A DNA stretch of 64,000 nucleotides from Pseudoruegeria sp. SHC-113 (GCF_025376885.1 NZ_JAHUBR010000001.1:1736001-1800000); one strand, 5' to 3'. Counted from the stretch's first letter, positions 8,750-17,312 are shown. Notes: a model not told the origin generated them from the sequence alone. Numbers and translations: made by a program.

Positions 8750-11179
8750 CTAGCGCCGGTGCAGCACCCAGCTTTGGCGGCTGTCTTCGATCTCGTAGCC
8801 ATGATCACGGGCAAAAGCCTTGATATGGCGCTGCATCACCATTTCCCCCGTGTCATCGGGCCAGAGCCAATCGTCCCCGCACAGAAGCGCGTCCGGAAAC
8901 AAGGCATGGGCGGCGTCGAGATCTTCGCGGTGCTTGAAGGCGTCGATGTAGATCATCTGCAGCGGGATCCCCCGCATCGCAAGGTAGCTGAGCGCTTCGG
9001 GCGAGAAGCGCCGCACCGGGATGAAACGATCCTTGTAGAGCCGCAGGTTGTTCATGGCGGTGGCGAAATTGCCGTAGCGGCGCAAAAGCCACGTGATGCG
9101 CGCCACCTCGGCATCGGGCAGATGCGCCACATGGCGCGACATGCTGGGATCGGCGGCCATTTGCTCCACGTAGCTTGCCCAGCTGTTTTCCCACGGGTCC
9201 ACGCCGATCACCGTCAGATCGGGCTTGGCTTGCAGCCAGTGCAGCGAGGAGCCGCCAAGGAAGCAGCCCACCTCCACCATCAGCGTGATGTCATTGTCGT
9301 GGATGGCTTTCAGGATGATTTCCCGCCCGCCGTCGCCGTTGCAATCCAGCGCCAGGTGGAAGGGCGCGTGATCCCCATAGGGGAAATCCGGCCAGGGATT
9401 GTCGCGGCGCAGGTTGTCGAGCCCGCCATGCTGGGGCCGTGTGGCCGTGCCTTGTGCGTTGTCTGAGCCGGACGCGCTGACCAGCGTTGTGCGCGGGGCA
9501 GGCGTAGCAGGCGTAGGCGCGGGGGCCGCCGGGGCAGCGGGGGCCTGTGTCTGTGCCTGAACCTGAATCTGCGCCCGCTGGGCGGCAATTTCCACTGCGG
9601 GCGGCGTGCCGCCCTTGCGGTAGTGAAAGATGCTGTGCGAGGAAATCCCGCGCCAGGCGACCGTCGGGATAACCGCGCTGCGCAGGGCGTCGCGGTCGAA
9701 GAGGTCCGTCAGCTCGATCAGGTGTTTGTCATCGCCCCACACGCGCTTCAGCATCTGCGTCAGGCTCTCGCTGCCGAAAATCCGGTAGTGATCTTCCTGC
9801 CCGAAACGCCGGAGGCGCTCGGCCTCGGTGAGGGTGGGATCCAGATCTTCGGCCGTTTCCGTGCCCCGGATCGGCACCGAGAAGAAATGCAGCCCGCCGG
9901 GGGCAAGAATGCGATCCAGCTCCCGCAGCGTGGCCTCCACGTCGCAGGGGATATGTTCCAGCACGTGGGAGTGCAGGATCAGATCGTAGCTGGCATCGGG
10001 AATCGCGGCGAGGTCGGAGCAGAGATCGAGCTTGCGCACCTGAACGATCTGGCTCTTGTAGCGCTCCACATCCACATCGGTGGCATGGTGGGCCTCGCCT
10101 GAGAGCTCCTTGAACCGCCGCGCGAGGCCCATTTCAGGGGCCATGTGCAGCACGCGCTTGCCCGCTTCGAAGCCGTCAAGCTTTTCCAGCAGCATCCACA
10201 TCATCCGGTTGCGTTCTACTGCGCGGCAGCCGCTGCAGCGCGCGTTCACGCGGCCGTTGAAATCCTCGAACTGATCGCCCTTGCAGATCGGACATTTCAG
10301 GGCGGGCAGCGCGGGGGCGGCATGGGCGTGGCCTGTTGTCAGGCGAGGGGGTGCAGCCACCGGTGCCGGCACGCTTTGCGGGCGAGAGGCAGGGGCGGTG
10401 GACTGGCCGAAAGCGGGCGGACGGCGGTTGCCGCTGCCGGCGATCTTGCGCATGACAAACGTGGCGTTGTGGTGGCAGGGGGCAACGGCCCCGCCGCGGC
10501 GCACCACCGAAAGCCTGCCGCCGAGCCCGGCGATCAGATCGGAGAGGTCCGCGCCGTAATCCGTGTAGACAAGGCATTTCGAGCCATCGCCCGAATTGTG
10601 GTAGCGCGCGGGCTTGATGTGGATTTCCTCCCCGTTCTCCATTGCGACACGCGCCGTTGTACGGTCGGGGAAAGGAAAATCATTGGGAATCGAAAACAGG
10701 TGGATGCCGCCGGGGCGGAGCACGCGCAGGGTTTCGGCGAAGGCGGCGCGGATGTCGAAGAGATGCTCCATCACATCGCTGCTGATAATCAGATCGAAAC
10801 TGTCGTCTTCGAAGGTCAGTTGCGTCAGATCTTCGTTGCGCACGCCCTCCGGCGTCATCTCACCAAGGGCGAGGTCGGGCCAGAAATAGGATTGCGTGTA
10901 GTGCGGCAGCCCCTTGAGGTGGCGTACGAAGGGGCCGCGCAGGGCGGGTTCGAAAATCGCCACGCCATCCATGGCACCGCTCTGCGCCAGTTGCCGCAGC
11001 GAAAGCGCCTGTCCGCGGCCGAACTCATCCAGAATGATGCTGGCCTGATCGCGCCATCTCTGGGTGAATCCGCAGCTTGGGCAAGCGAAGGCTTCGCGCA
11101 GGGAACGCTCCGGTCCACGATGAAATGTACCGGAAGCTCCGCAGACGGAACATGTTCCTTCAAAAGAGATTTCTGCCAT
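8750..11179 (-). CDS. Three-module methyltransferase protein with two zinc ribbons
   Basis: 809 residues from the ATG at 11179 (an in-frame ATG at 11239 adds 20 weakly coding residues). Module 1 has a zinc ribbon C10-x2-C13 and C33-x2-C36 followed by a class I methyltransferase (FDLIISSDVMEHL, LRVLRPGGIHLFSIPND). Module 2 repeats the plan: a CPIC...CSGC ribbon, VLHMAPE, DLILHSHVLEHI and LAPGGLHFFSVP. Module 3 has no ribbon and a different methyltransferase core (LMVEVGCFLGGSSLHW, VIGVDPWENSW, IYIDAFKHREDL). Modules are joined by Pro/Ala/Gln-rich linkers. Such ribbon-methyltransferases often act on sugars or glycan-linked substrates. It is convergent with the SGNH gene (6-base gap) and lies downstream of the nor operon on the same strand. 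Confidence 0.82.
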   Translation of the reverse strand: MAEISFEGTCSVCGASGTFHRGPERSLREAFACPSCGFTQRWRDQASIILDEFGRGQALSLRQLAQSGAMDGVAIFEPALRGPFVRHLKGLPHYTQSYFWPDLALGEMTPEGVRNEDLTQLTFEDDSFDLIISSDVMEHLFDIRAAFAETLRVLRPGGIHLFSIPNDFPFPDRTTARVAMENGEEIHIKPARYHNSGDGSKCLVYTDYGADLSDLIAGLGGRLSVVRRGGAVAPCHHNATFVMRKIAGSGNRRPPAFGQSTAPASRPQSVPAPVAAPPRLTTGHAHAAPALPALKCPICKGDQFEDFNGRVNARCSGCRAVERNRMMWMLLEKLDGFEAGKRVLHMAPEMGLARRFKELSGEAHHATDVDVERYKSQIVQVRKLDLCSDLAAIPDASYDLILHSHVLEHIPCDVEATLRELDRILAPGGLHFFSVPIRGTETAEDLDPTLTEAERLRRFGQEDHYRIFGSESLTQMLKRVWGDDKHLIELTDLFDRDALRSAVIPTVAWRGISSHSIFHYRKGGTPPAVEIAAQRAQIQVQAQTQAPAAPAAPAPTPATPAPRTTLVSASGSDNAQGTATRPQHGGLDNLRRDNPWPDFPYGDHAPFHLALDCNGDGGREIILKAIHDNDITLMVEVGCFLGGSSLHWLQAKPDLTVIGVDPWENSWASYVEQMAADPSMSRHVAHLPDAEVARITWLLRRYGNFATAMNNLRLYKDRFIPVRRFSPEALSYLAMRGIPLQMIYIDAFKHREDLDAAHALFPDALLCGDDWLWPDDTGEMVMQRHIKAFARDHGYEIEDSRQSWVLHRR

Positions 11180-11354
11180 TTCTGCTCTGCTGTCCCCTGC
11201 CAGACCCACGGCCGGACCGGCCTGAAGGGCTAAACCCATAGGTTGTTTTGCTGTGCTGTTTGCACGCCGTCAGGACGCTACCTGCCGCTCGCCCAAAAGC
11301 CAAGTCTCCATGCCACCCCGAGGGGCTCGGGCAGCACGGGAAGGGCTGTTCCTT
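11180..11354. other. Spacer between nor operon and methyltransferase gene
   Basis: 175 bases with no gene. It contains a perfect GC palindrome GGCCGG-A-CCGGCC at about 11210-11222, which could pause or terminate nor transcription or lie in the leader of the methyltransferase gene. No T-tract follows it. Confidence 0.35.
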
Positions 11355-11585
11355 CTAGGACTGTTCTGCGTCGGCCTTCCGGGCGAGGTGGATCATGTGG
11401 CGGGCAAAGGCCCATGTGGCGGGCAGGGCGATGAGCGCGCCGAGCAGGATGGAGGTTGTGGTGGAGAGCACCGGCAGCCCGATCCATGAGCCCAAGAGCG
11501 AGGCAAAGAAGACATTCACCGCCATTGCGCCCGCGCCCAAGGGGTAGAGCGCGAGGGTGAGGCGCGTTGTGGGCGAGAGGCTCAT
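11355..11585 (-). CDS. Small two-helix membrane protein at the end of the nor operon
   Basis: 76 residues with two hydrophobic segments (about residues 10-33 and 38-60) separated by a short polar turn, and a basic C-terminal tail. Its ATG overlaps the stop of the previous small gene by 4 bases, so it is part of the norCBQD transcript. Position and size resemble the small accessory membrane proteins (NorF/NnrT type) found after norD in other Rhodobacterales, but I cannot assign it to a family from sequence alone. Confidence 0.65.
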   Translation of the reverse strand: MSLSPTTRLTLALYPLGAGAMAVNVFFASLLGSWIGLPVLSTTTSILLGALIALPATWAFARHMIHLARKADAEQS

Positions 11586-11761
11586 CGCCGCGCCACCACG
11601 CGGGCCACCACGGCAAGTGCTGCGATCAGGGCGATGCAGGCAAGGCCGAACCAGAATTCCGCCGTGGCCGATTGCGCGTTCGGGGTGGGGCGGTCAAAGC
11701 CTTCTGCCAGCGCAGGCGCGGCGGTGAGCAGGGCGAGAAGGGCGGGAGCGAAGCGTGTCAT
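11582..11761 (-). CDS. Small exported or membrane protein after norD
   Basis: 59 residues starting at the ATG at 11761, three bases after the norD stop. It begins with a clear signal-type segment (MTRFAPALLALLTAAPALAEG) and ends with one more transmembrane helix and a short basic tail. A longer in-frame extension upstream overlaps norD and is Arg/Pro/Cys-rich, so it is rejected. Translation is coupled to the 76-residue membrane protein. It is likely an accessory factor of NO reductase assembly or stability by context only. Confidence 0.6.
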   Translation of the reverse strand: MTRFAPALLALLTAAPALAEGFDRPTPNAQSATAEFWFGLACIALIAALAVVARVVARR

Positions 11762-11762
11762 G

Positions 11763-13649
11763 TCAGCTTTCCTGTGTGAGGGAGCGGTAAATCTCGGGCA
11801 GGGCGCGCAACAGGCGCGCAGGCTCGGGCAGCAGGGTGAAGCCGCCCTTGCCGAAGATGCGGGCGAACCAGTCCTGCCCGTCGGCATCCACGATCACCGA
11901 ATGCACGATCTGGCCCGCGCGGCGAGCTTCGCGCACGGCCATGCGGCTGTCTTCGATGCCGTGCTGGCCTTCGTAGTGATCCAGATCGTTGGGCTTGCCG
12001 TCGGTGATCACCAAGAGCAGCTTCCGGCGGCTGCCTTCTTCGGCGAGCCGCGTGGAGGCATGGCGCAGGGCCGCGCCGAGGCGAGTGTATTGGCCAGGCT
12101 TCAGCCCGCCGATGTTGCGCATCACTTGCGCATCCATCGGATCGGCAAAGCCCTTCACCCGGTGCAGGAACACGCGATCGCGCCGCAGCGAGGAAAAGCC
12201 CCAGATGCCGCAGCGATCCCCCGCGGCATCGATCCCCCCGGCCAGCGCGGCCAGAGCCTCGCGGGCGACCTCCATCACGCTGGTCTCGCCAAGGCTTGCT
12301 TCGGTGGAGCGGGAGCAATCCAGAAGGATCGCCACCGACAGCTCGCGTTCGATCTTGCGCGACGCCATGTAGATGCGATCACTGCCGCGCCCGGTGGCCA
12401 GCAGATCGGCGCGGGCGTTGATCACGGCGTCCAGATCCAGCTCCTGCCCGTCGATCTGGCGCGGCGAGAGCACACGGCGTGGGCGCAAGGCTTCGAACTG
12501 GCGGCGCACGGCGGCAAGGCGGCGCGGATCGGGCCGGAAAGGCGCGGCGTCGGGCGCGATCTGCACCGGGGCCTCCAGCACGCGGGCGTGATCCTCCATA
12601 TAGGCGCACTTGCGCATGTTCCATTCCGGGTAGGTGTGAGCGCCGGCAAGTCTCGCGTGGTCGGCCTCCTGCGGGGAGAGATCGAGGTGCAGCCGCAGCC
12701 GGGTGGCGGCCTTGCGGTCATGTTTGCTGAGCGTGACGCTCTCCTGATCCTCGGCGGCCTTCTGGGCGTCGTCTTCGTTTTCGTCCTGCACGGAGCGGTT
12801 GATGTTCATGGATTCGACCCACGACAGGATCGTTTCAAACCGGTGGATGATGAAACTGTCGCGCCGGTTGGCCTGATCCAGATCGCGGCGCTCGCCCTGT
12901 TTGCGGCTCTCCACGGGGAGCGCGGGCATCGGCGCGCTGGCCTCCTGCTCCTCCTCGCGGGAGGAGGCGCTGGTTTCCGGGCGCAGGTAGCGCAGCCAGA
13001 TCGGCACCGGGGCGAAAGGGGTGTAGCTGCGGGCGGGCGCGGGCGGGAATTGCGCCGTGCTACCGCCAAGCTGATCCCGTAGCGCCTGCTCCATCGCGGC
13101 TTCCGCCGGGGTGCGGGCGAGGCTTTCGCGCTGCACAAGGCAGGCGGCGGCAAGGGTGCCGTAAGGCGCACGCAGGCCGGGGCAGGCGCGGAAGACCGCA
13201 TCGCAAGCCGCAGCCGAAGCGCGGATCTGGGCGCAGTCGTTGGCCTGCGCGCCCTCGGGCAGATCGAGCGCCGCCACATCGGTGAGCGCGGCGGAGGCGG
13301 TGAGCCAGAGGTAGGCGGCGCGGTTCAGGTCTTCGGTCGGGAAGGCGTCCATCACGGGCGGCAGGCGCAGGCGCTCGCCGTCATAGCTCGCCACAGGTGC
13401 CGCTTCCGGGCCAGCCGCCAGCTTGCGCCGCCAGTTGCGGCGGTGGGTGAGCGTTCCGGCGCTGGCCGGGCCGATGTCCACGCTGGCCGCGCCGCCAAGG
13501 GCGCGAAACAGCAGGGCGGCGGAGGGGCGGATGGCCTCAAAAGGCACCGCCGCCGCCTCGAAGCGCGCCCCCGCCATCATGGAGGTGGCGAGATCGTGCC
13601 AGAGGTTGCCCACGGCCTCTTCGGGTTCAAGGAAATCCAGAAGCGCCAT
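11763..13649 (-). CDS. norD: Nitric oxide reductase activation protein NorD
   Basis: 628 residues. The C-terminal 200 residues are a von Willebrand factor A domain with the MIDAS motif LLDCSRST (DxSxS) and a later VITDGKPND. The N-terminal two thirds are a NorD-specific helical region. NorD works with the AAA+ ATPase NorQ to insert the nonheme iron into the NorB active site (established for Paracoccus/Roseobacter-type cNOR). It is encoded 4 bases after norQ. Length fits the family. The same MoxR/VWA pairing occurs again in this window as CoxD/CoxE. Confidence 0.93.
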   Translation of the reverse strand: MALLDFLEPEEAVGNLWHDLATSMMAGARFEAAAVPFEAIRPSAALLFRALGGAASVDIGPASAGTLTHRRNWRRKLAAGPEAAPVASYDGERLRLPPVMDAFPTEDLNRAAYLWLTASAALTDVAALDLPEGAQANDCAQIRASAAACDAVFRACPGLRAPYGTLAAACLVQRESLARTPAEAAMEQALRDQLGGSTAQFPPAPARSYTPFAPVPIWLRYLRPETSASSREEEQEASAPMPALPVESRKQGERRDLDQANRRDSFIIHRFETILSWVESMNINRSVQDENEDDAQKAAEDQESVTLSKHDRKAATRLRLHLDLSPQEADHARLAGAHTYPEWNMRKCAYMEDHARVLEAPVQIAPDAAPFRPDPRRLAAVRRQFEALRPRRVLSPRQIDGQELDLDAVINARADLLATGRGSDRIYMASRKIERELSVAILLDCSRSTEASLGETSVMEVAREALAALAGGIDAAGDRCGIWGFSSLRRDRVFLHRVKGFADPMDAQVMRNIGGLKPGQYTRLGAALRHASTRLAEEGSRRKLLLVITDGKPNDLDHYEGQHGIEDSRMAVREARRAGQIVHSVIVDADGQDWFARIFGKGGFTLLPEPARLLRALPEIYRSLTQES

Positions 13650-13653
13650 GGGG

Positions 13654-14451
13654 CTACCCGTAGATCACGGCCACGAGATCGCGCAGGGCGGATTTCGTGT
13701 CGTCATCATCGCTTAAGGGTTCGATCACGGCGGCCTCTAGCGCTGCCGGCACGGCCATACCGCGCGCGATCAGCGTGGCGGCATAGACAAGCAGCCGGGT
13801 TGAGACGCCTTCTTCCAGATCCATGCCCGAGAGCGAGCGGATCTTGCCTGCCAGCCGCACCAGAGGTGCGACGCGCGCCGCCGCCAGCCCGCTTTCCGCC
13901 GCCACAACGGCGATCTCGGTTTTCTCGGGCGGGAAATCGAAGCTGATCGAGAGGAAGCGCTGCCGGGTGGAAGGCTTCAGACGTTTCAGGATGTTCTGGT
14001 AGCCCGGGTTGTAGGAGGCCACCAACATGAAGCCTTCCGGCGCTTTCAACTCCTCGCCGGTGCGGTCGATCATCAGGGTGCGGCGGTTGTCGGTGAGCGG
14101 GTGCAGCACCACGGTCACGTCCTTGCGCGCTTCCACCACCTCGTCGAGGTAGCAGATCGCCCCTTCCCGCACCGCGCGGGTGAGGGGGCCATCGACCCAT
14201 TCGGTCTCGCCCCCCTTCAGCAGGTAGCGCCCGATCAGGTCGGCGGCGGAGAGATCGTCATGGCAGGCCACGGTATAGAGCTTGCGCCCGCTGGCGGCGG
14301 CCATGTGCTCGACGAAGCGGGTTTTGCCGCAGCCGGTCGGCCCCTTCAGAAGAAGGGGCAAACCGTTTGCTTGGGCCATCTCGAACAGGGCGCATTCATT
14401 GCCCTGAGCGAGATAGGCGGGGATCTGCGGGGATTGGCTCATGGCGTTCAT
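13654..14451 (-). CDS. norQ: MoxR-family AAA+ ATPase NorQ
   Basis: 265 residues. Walker A is GPTGCGKT at 37-44; Walker B-like ICYLDEVVEARKD and a sensor region ASYNPGYQ follow, all typical of MoxR/CbbQ/NorQ proteins. It acts as the ATP-driven partner of NorD in activating the NorCB complex. The first ATG has GGGGGA eight bases upstream; a second in-frame ATG three codons later is less favoured. It starts 3 bases after the norB stop. Confidence 0.94.
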   Translation of the reverse strand: MNAMSQSPQIPAYLAQGNECALFEMAQANGLPLLLKGPTGCGKTRFVEHMAAASGRKLYTVACHDDLSAADLIGRYLLKGGETEWVDGPLTRAVREGAICYLDEVVEARKDVTVVLHPLTDNRRTLMIDRTGEELKAPEGFMLVASYNPGYQNILKRLKPSTRQRFLSISFDFPPEKTEIAVVAAESGLAAARVAPLVRLAGKIRSLSGMDLEEGVSTRLLVYAATLIARGMAVPAALEAAVIEPLSDDDDTKSALRDLVAVIYG

Positions 14452-14454
14452 GGC

Positions 14455-15798
14455 TTATTCCCCCGGTACTGCAGTGGGGCCCGGTTCGATCACCTCGGAG
14501 CGCACCACGGCAAGGCTGTAGATGAACAGCAGCGCACCGATCACCACCGCAAGGCCTGCGCCGAAGCGCATCAGGTAGAAGACGTCGAGCGCGTCCTGCA
14601 CGTCCATGTAGTAATCGCCCACCACGCGCTGCATATGCGTCTGGATGGTGCCGGCGAAGGTCAGCACGAAGGTCATGAAGCACATGCCGCCCGTCATCAG
14701 CCAGAACGACGCCATGTTGAGCACCTGGTTGTAGGGCGCGCGGCCACGCAGGATCGGCATCGCGTAGGTAAACATCGCGAGGTTCAGGGCCACATAGGCG
14801 CCGAAGAAGGCAAGGTGGCCGTGGGCGGCGGTGATCTGGGTGCCGTGGCTGTAGAAGTTCACCCCGTGCAGCGTGTGCAGGAAACCCCAGACGCCCGCGC
14901 CGAAGAAGGCCAGCGTGGAAGAGCCGAGCGACCACAGAAGGGCAGCCTTGTTGGGATGGTTCTTGCGCCCTTTCCAGACCATGACGAAGGCAAAGCTCAT
15001 CATCAGGAAGAAGGGGATCACTTCGAGCGTGGAGAAGATCGAGCCGATCCACTGCCAGTAGCCCGGCGTGCCGATCCAGTAGAAGTGGTGCCCGGTGCCG
15101 AGGATGCCGGAGAACAGCGCAGTGCCGCAGATGACATAGAGCCATTTCTCCACCACCTCGCGATCCACGCCGGTGAGCTTGAGCATCAGGAAGGCAAGGA
15201 TCGCCGCCATCACAAGCTCCCAGGTGGCTTCCACCCAGAGGTGGACAACGAACCACCAGTACATCTTGTCGAGACTCAGGTTTTCCGGGTTGATGAAGGC
15301 GAAGATCCACAGCAGCGACAAGAGCCACAGCCCGAGCAGCAGCACGTTGGTGATCGCCGTCTTGCGGCCCTGAAGCACGGTGAGCGAGACGTTCACGAGG
15401 AAGATCACGGCCGCCACGAGGATGCCGAACTTGACCCAGAGCGGCTGCTCAAGGAACTCGCGCCCCTCGTGGATCCCCATCAGGTAGGAGATCACCGCCC
15501 CAAGCGTGCCCACCATCAGGATCGCCAGCTGGATATAGGCGAGCTTGACCGAGAAGATCTCCCGCTCGCTTTCCTCGGGCAGCAGGTAATAGGCCGCGCC
15601 GAAGAAGCCGGTCAGCAGCCAGACGATGAGCGCGTTGGTGTGCAGCATGCGCACGATGTTGAAGGGCAGAAGCTCTGCCATGAAGTTGGGTGAAACATAG
15701 ATCCACCCGGCGAGTAGCCCGCCCAGCACCTGAACGGCGAAGAGGGCGAGCGCGCAGGCGAAATAGGCCAGCGCGACTTTTTGCGATTGGTATTTCAT
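14455..15798 (-). CDS. norB: Nitric oxide reductase subunit B (cytochrome b, catalytic)
   Basis: 447 residues with about 12 transmembrane segments, the heme-copper-oxidase-superfamily catalytic subunit that reduces 2 NO to N2O. The expected histidines are visible in RMLHTNALIVW, VVHLWVEATWE (with the two family glutamates), GTGHHFYWIG and AAHGHLAFFGAY. It lacks the N-terminal quinol-oxidase extension, so it is the cytochrome-c-dependent cNOR type with NorC as partner. The ribosome site GAGGGA precedes the ATG. Confidence 0.97.
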   Translation of the reverse strand: MKYQSQKVALAYFACALALFAVQVLGGLLAGWIYVSPNFMAELLPFNIVRMLHTNALIVWLLTGFFGAAYYLLPEESEREIFSVKLAYIQLAILMVGTLGAVISYLMGIHEGREFLEQPLWVKFGILVAAVIFLVNVSLTVLQGRKTAITNVLLLGLWLLSLLWIFAFINPENLSLDKMYWWFVVHLWVEATWELVMAAILAFLMLKLTGVDREVVEKWLYVICGTALFSGILGTGHHFYWIGTPGYWQWIGSIFSTLEVIPFFLMMSFAFVMVWKGRKNHPNKAALLWSLGSSTLAFFGAGVWGFLHTLHGVNFYSHGTQITAAHGHLAFFGAYVALNLAMFTYAMPILRGRAPYNQVLNMASFWLMTGGMCFMTFVLTFAGTIQTHMQRVVGDYYMDVQDALDVFYLMRFGAGLAVVIGALLFIYSLAVVRSEVIEPGPTAVPGE

Positions 15799-15819
15799 GT
15801 GTGTCCCTCGAATGTCTGC

Positions 15820-16272
15820 TTAACCGGCGTCGTTGGGAGGCCAGCCCTGAGTGTCGGTCTGGTCGGCCCAGCGGAGGAACTCGCTCAGCGCGCGCAGTTC
15901 TTCGTCGGTGAGGTTGAAGTTGGGCATCTGGCGGCGGCCTTCGATGCCGGAGGGCTGGCTTTCCATCCACGCCTTCAGCGTTTCATACGCGTCTTCCGGT
16001 GCGTCGAGCACGCCCCAGCGGGTCATCACGTTGCCGACTTCGGGCGCGAAGTATGCGCCTTCGCCGTGCAGCGAGTGGCAGTTGATGCAGGCGTTCTTCT
16101 CCCACACCCGTTTGCCGTGGGCGACCTCTTCGGTCAGCGGCATGCCGACTGTGGATTTGGTGACGATATAGCGGTGGCTCTGGACGGTGAGGGCCACGAA
16201 CACCACGACGAAAAAGATCGATCCGCCGTAAAAGATGTTTCGGGCCCGGGTCTTGGTCAGGATTTCTGCCAT
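15820..16272 (-). CDS. norC: Nitric oxide reductase subunit C (cytochrome c)
   Basis: 150 residues. One N-terminal membrane anchor (GGSIFFVVVFVALTVQS) is followed by a periplasmic cytochrome c domain with the heme motif CINCH and a likely axial Met in RQMPNF. It delivers electrons from cytochrome c or pseudoazurin to NorB. An upstream in-frame ATG at 16347 overlaps the NnrR box and gives no sensible N-terminus; the ATG at 16272 has AAGGAAG upstream and is chosen. First gene of norCBQD; the NnrR-type box at 16334-16347 lies 62 bases upstream. Confidence 0.95.
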   Translation of the reverse strand: MAEILTKTRARNIFYGGSIFFVVVFVALTVQSHRYIVTKSTVGMPLTEEVAHGKRVWEKNACINCHSLHGEGAYFAPEVGNVMTRWGVLDAPEDAYETLKAWMESQPSGIEGRRQMPNFNLTDEELRALSEFLRWADQTDTQGWPPNDAG

Positions 16273-16333
16273 GGCTGGGCTTCCTTGTTCTTGCAGGATG
16301 CCCAAGCTGTAGGGAAGGCGCGCGGGCCAGAGT

Positions 16334-16347
16334 TTGTGCCAGCGCAA
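16334..16347. promoter_or_regulatory. FNR/NnrR-type operator shared by norC and the DUF1858 gene
   Basis: TTGTGCCAGCGCAA, a 14-bp TTG-N8-CAA site, imperfectly palindromic. It lies between the divergent norC start (16272) and the DUF1858 start (16403), about 60 bases from each, so one site could serve both directions. The identical 14-mer occurs at 17387-17400, including the flanking GTTTGTGCCAGCGCAACGTTT context. Confidence 0.85.
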
Positions 16348-16402
16348 CGTTTGGCGGGAATTTCGCGGGCAGGCTGGAACCAGACGAGGAGAAAGGTGCC
16401 CG

Positions 16403-16654
16403 ATGCGTAACGATTTACACGATCCCGACCTGCCGCTGGGCGAGCTGATGGCCCGCTACCCGGCGACGATGCCCGTCTTCCTGCGCCACAGGATGCTCTG
16501 CGTTGGCTGCCTCGTGAGCCCGTTTCACACGGTGATCGACGCCTGCGCCGAATACGGGCTTCAGGAAAGTGCCTTTCGGGCCGAGCTGGAGGCGGCCGTC
16601 AACGGTGCGGCTGCTGAGACAGCTCCACCAGCGCATGGGGCTTCAGCACACTGA
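16403..16654 (+). CDS. DUF1858-domain small cysteine protein
   Basis: 83 residues. The core LGELMARYPATMPVFLRHRMLCVGCLVSPFHTVIDA matches the DUF1858 fold, with a C-x2-C pair. Related domains occur in hybrid-cluster-protein and ScdA/RIC-like contexts linked to NO stress (family knowledge). The start at 16403 follows an AGGAGAAAGG ribosome site; the longer frame from 16334 is rejected. It shares the NnrR-type box with norC. Its 3' end overlaps the convergent regulator gene by 56 bases. Probably an NO-induced metal or Fe-S related protein; function not proven. Confidence 0.8.
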   Translation: MRNDLHDPDLPLGELMARYPATMPVFLRHRMLCVGCLVSPFHTVIDACAEYGLQESAFRAELEAAVNGAAAETAPPAHGASAH

Positions 16655-17312
16655 TGTGCTTGCGCCGGCTCGCCACGATGCCGGATTTCTCCCAGGCCGA
16701 CAGCAGCCGGCTCACGGTGTGCAGCGTGGTGCCCGTCATCTCGCTTAGATCCTGACGGGTGATCGGGAAGGCGATCTCGATCGCATCGCCCTGCCGTTTG
16801 CCCGTCTGGTTGACGAGCCGCAGCAGTGCATTGGCCACGCGCTGCTCCACATGCTGGGTGGCCATCTCCACGATGCGGGCGTTCATCTCGCCCACACGCG
16901 CGCCGAGGGTTTTATATGTCTCTGTCGCAAAGCCCGGGTAGCTGGCGATGAAATGCTCCCAGAGGCTGGTGGGCCAGCTCAGGATGATGCCTTCCGACGC
17001 CATGACGGAGGTGGCCGGGTAGGTGTCGCGCGCCAGTGCCTTGGCGATGCCGAACAATTGTCCCGTGGGGATATGCAGCGCTATGACCTGCTCGCCGCCC
17101 TCAGTGATGCGCACTACACGCAGCACACCATCTAGAAGCATGTAGAAGCGATCCGCCGGCGCACCTTCTTCAAAGATCACCGCCCCTTCCTCCAGCCGCC
17201 GCACGCTGGCCGCGTCCAGAATCTCGCGGATCTGCCGTCGCTCCAGTTGGGAGAAAGGCGGCAGGTTCGCCAGAAGGCTTTCGTCGAGTCGGTGCGGCGC
17301 GGCTGTGCTCAT
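16599..17312 (-). CDS. nnrR: Crp/Fnr-family NO-responsive regulator (NnrR/Dnr type)
   Basis: 237 residues. A cyclic-nucleotide-type sensor domain comes first (DRFYMLLDGVLRVVRI, EQVIALHIPTGQLFGIA), then a long dimer helix and a winged helix with the recognition segment TTLHTVSRLLSAWEKSG. No N-terminal FNR cysteine cluster, so it is not an Fe-S oxygen sensor; NnrR/Dnr proteins sense NO. It probably binds the three TTG-N8-CAA boxes in this window. One lies 75 bases upstream of its own start, so autoregulation is possible. Whether it belongs to the NnrR or Dnr subclade is not resolvable by eye. Confidence 0.88.
   Translation of the reverse strand: MSTAAPHRLDESLLANLPPFSQLERRQIREILDAASVRRLEEGAVIFEEGAPADRFYMLLDGVLRVVRITEGGEQVIALHIPTGQLFGIAKALARDTYPATSVMASEGIILSWPTSLWEHFIASYPGFATETYKTLGARVGEMNARIVEMATQHVEQRVANALLRLVNQTGKRQGDAIEIAFPITRQDLSEMTGTTLHTVSRLLSAWEKSGIVASRRKHISVLKPHALVELSQQPHR

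Noticed and set aside
8759-11233. Long plus-strand frames (235 and 362 residues) opposite the triple methyltransferase
   Set aside because: Antisense shadows in high-GC DNA; the minus strand has clear methyltransferase and zinc-ribbon motifs throughout.
11634-13082. 482-residue plus-strand frame opposite norD
   Set aside because: Antisense shadow, His/Gln/Arg-rich; norD motifs are unambiguous on the other strand.
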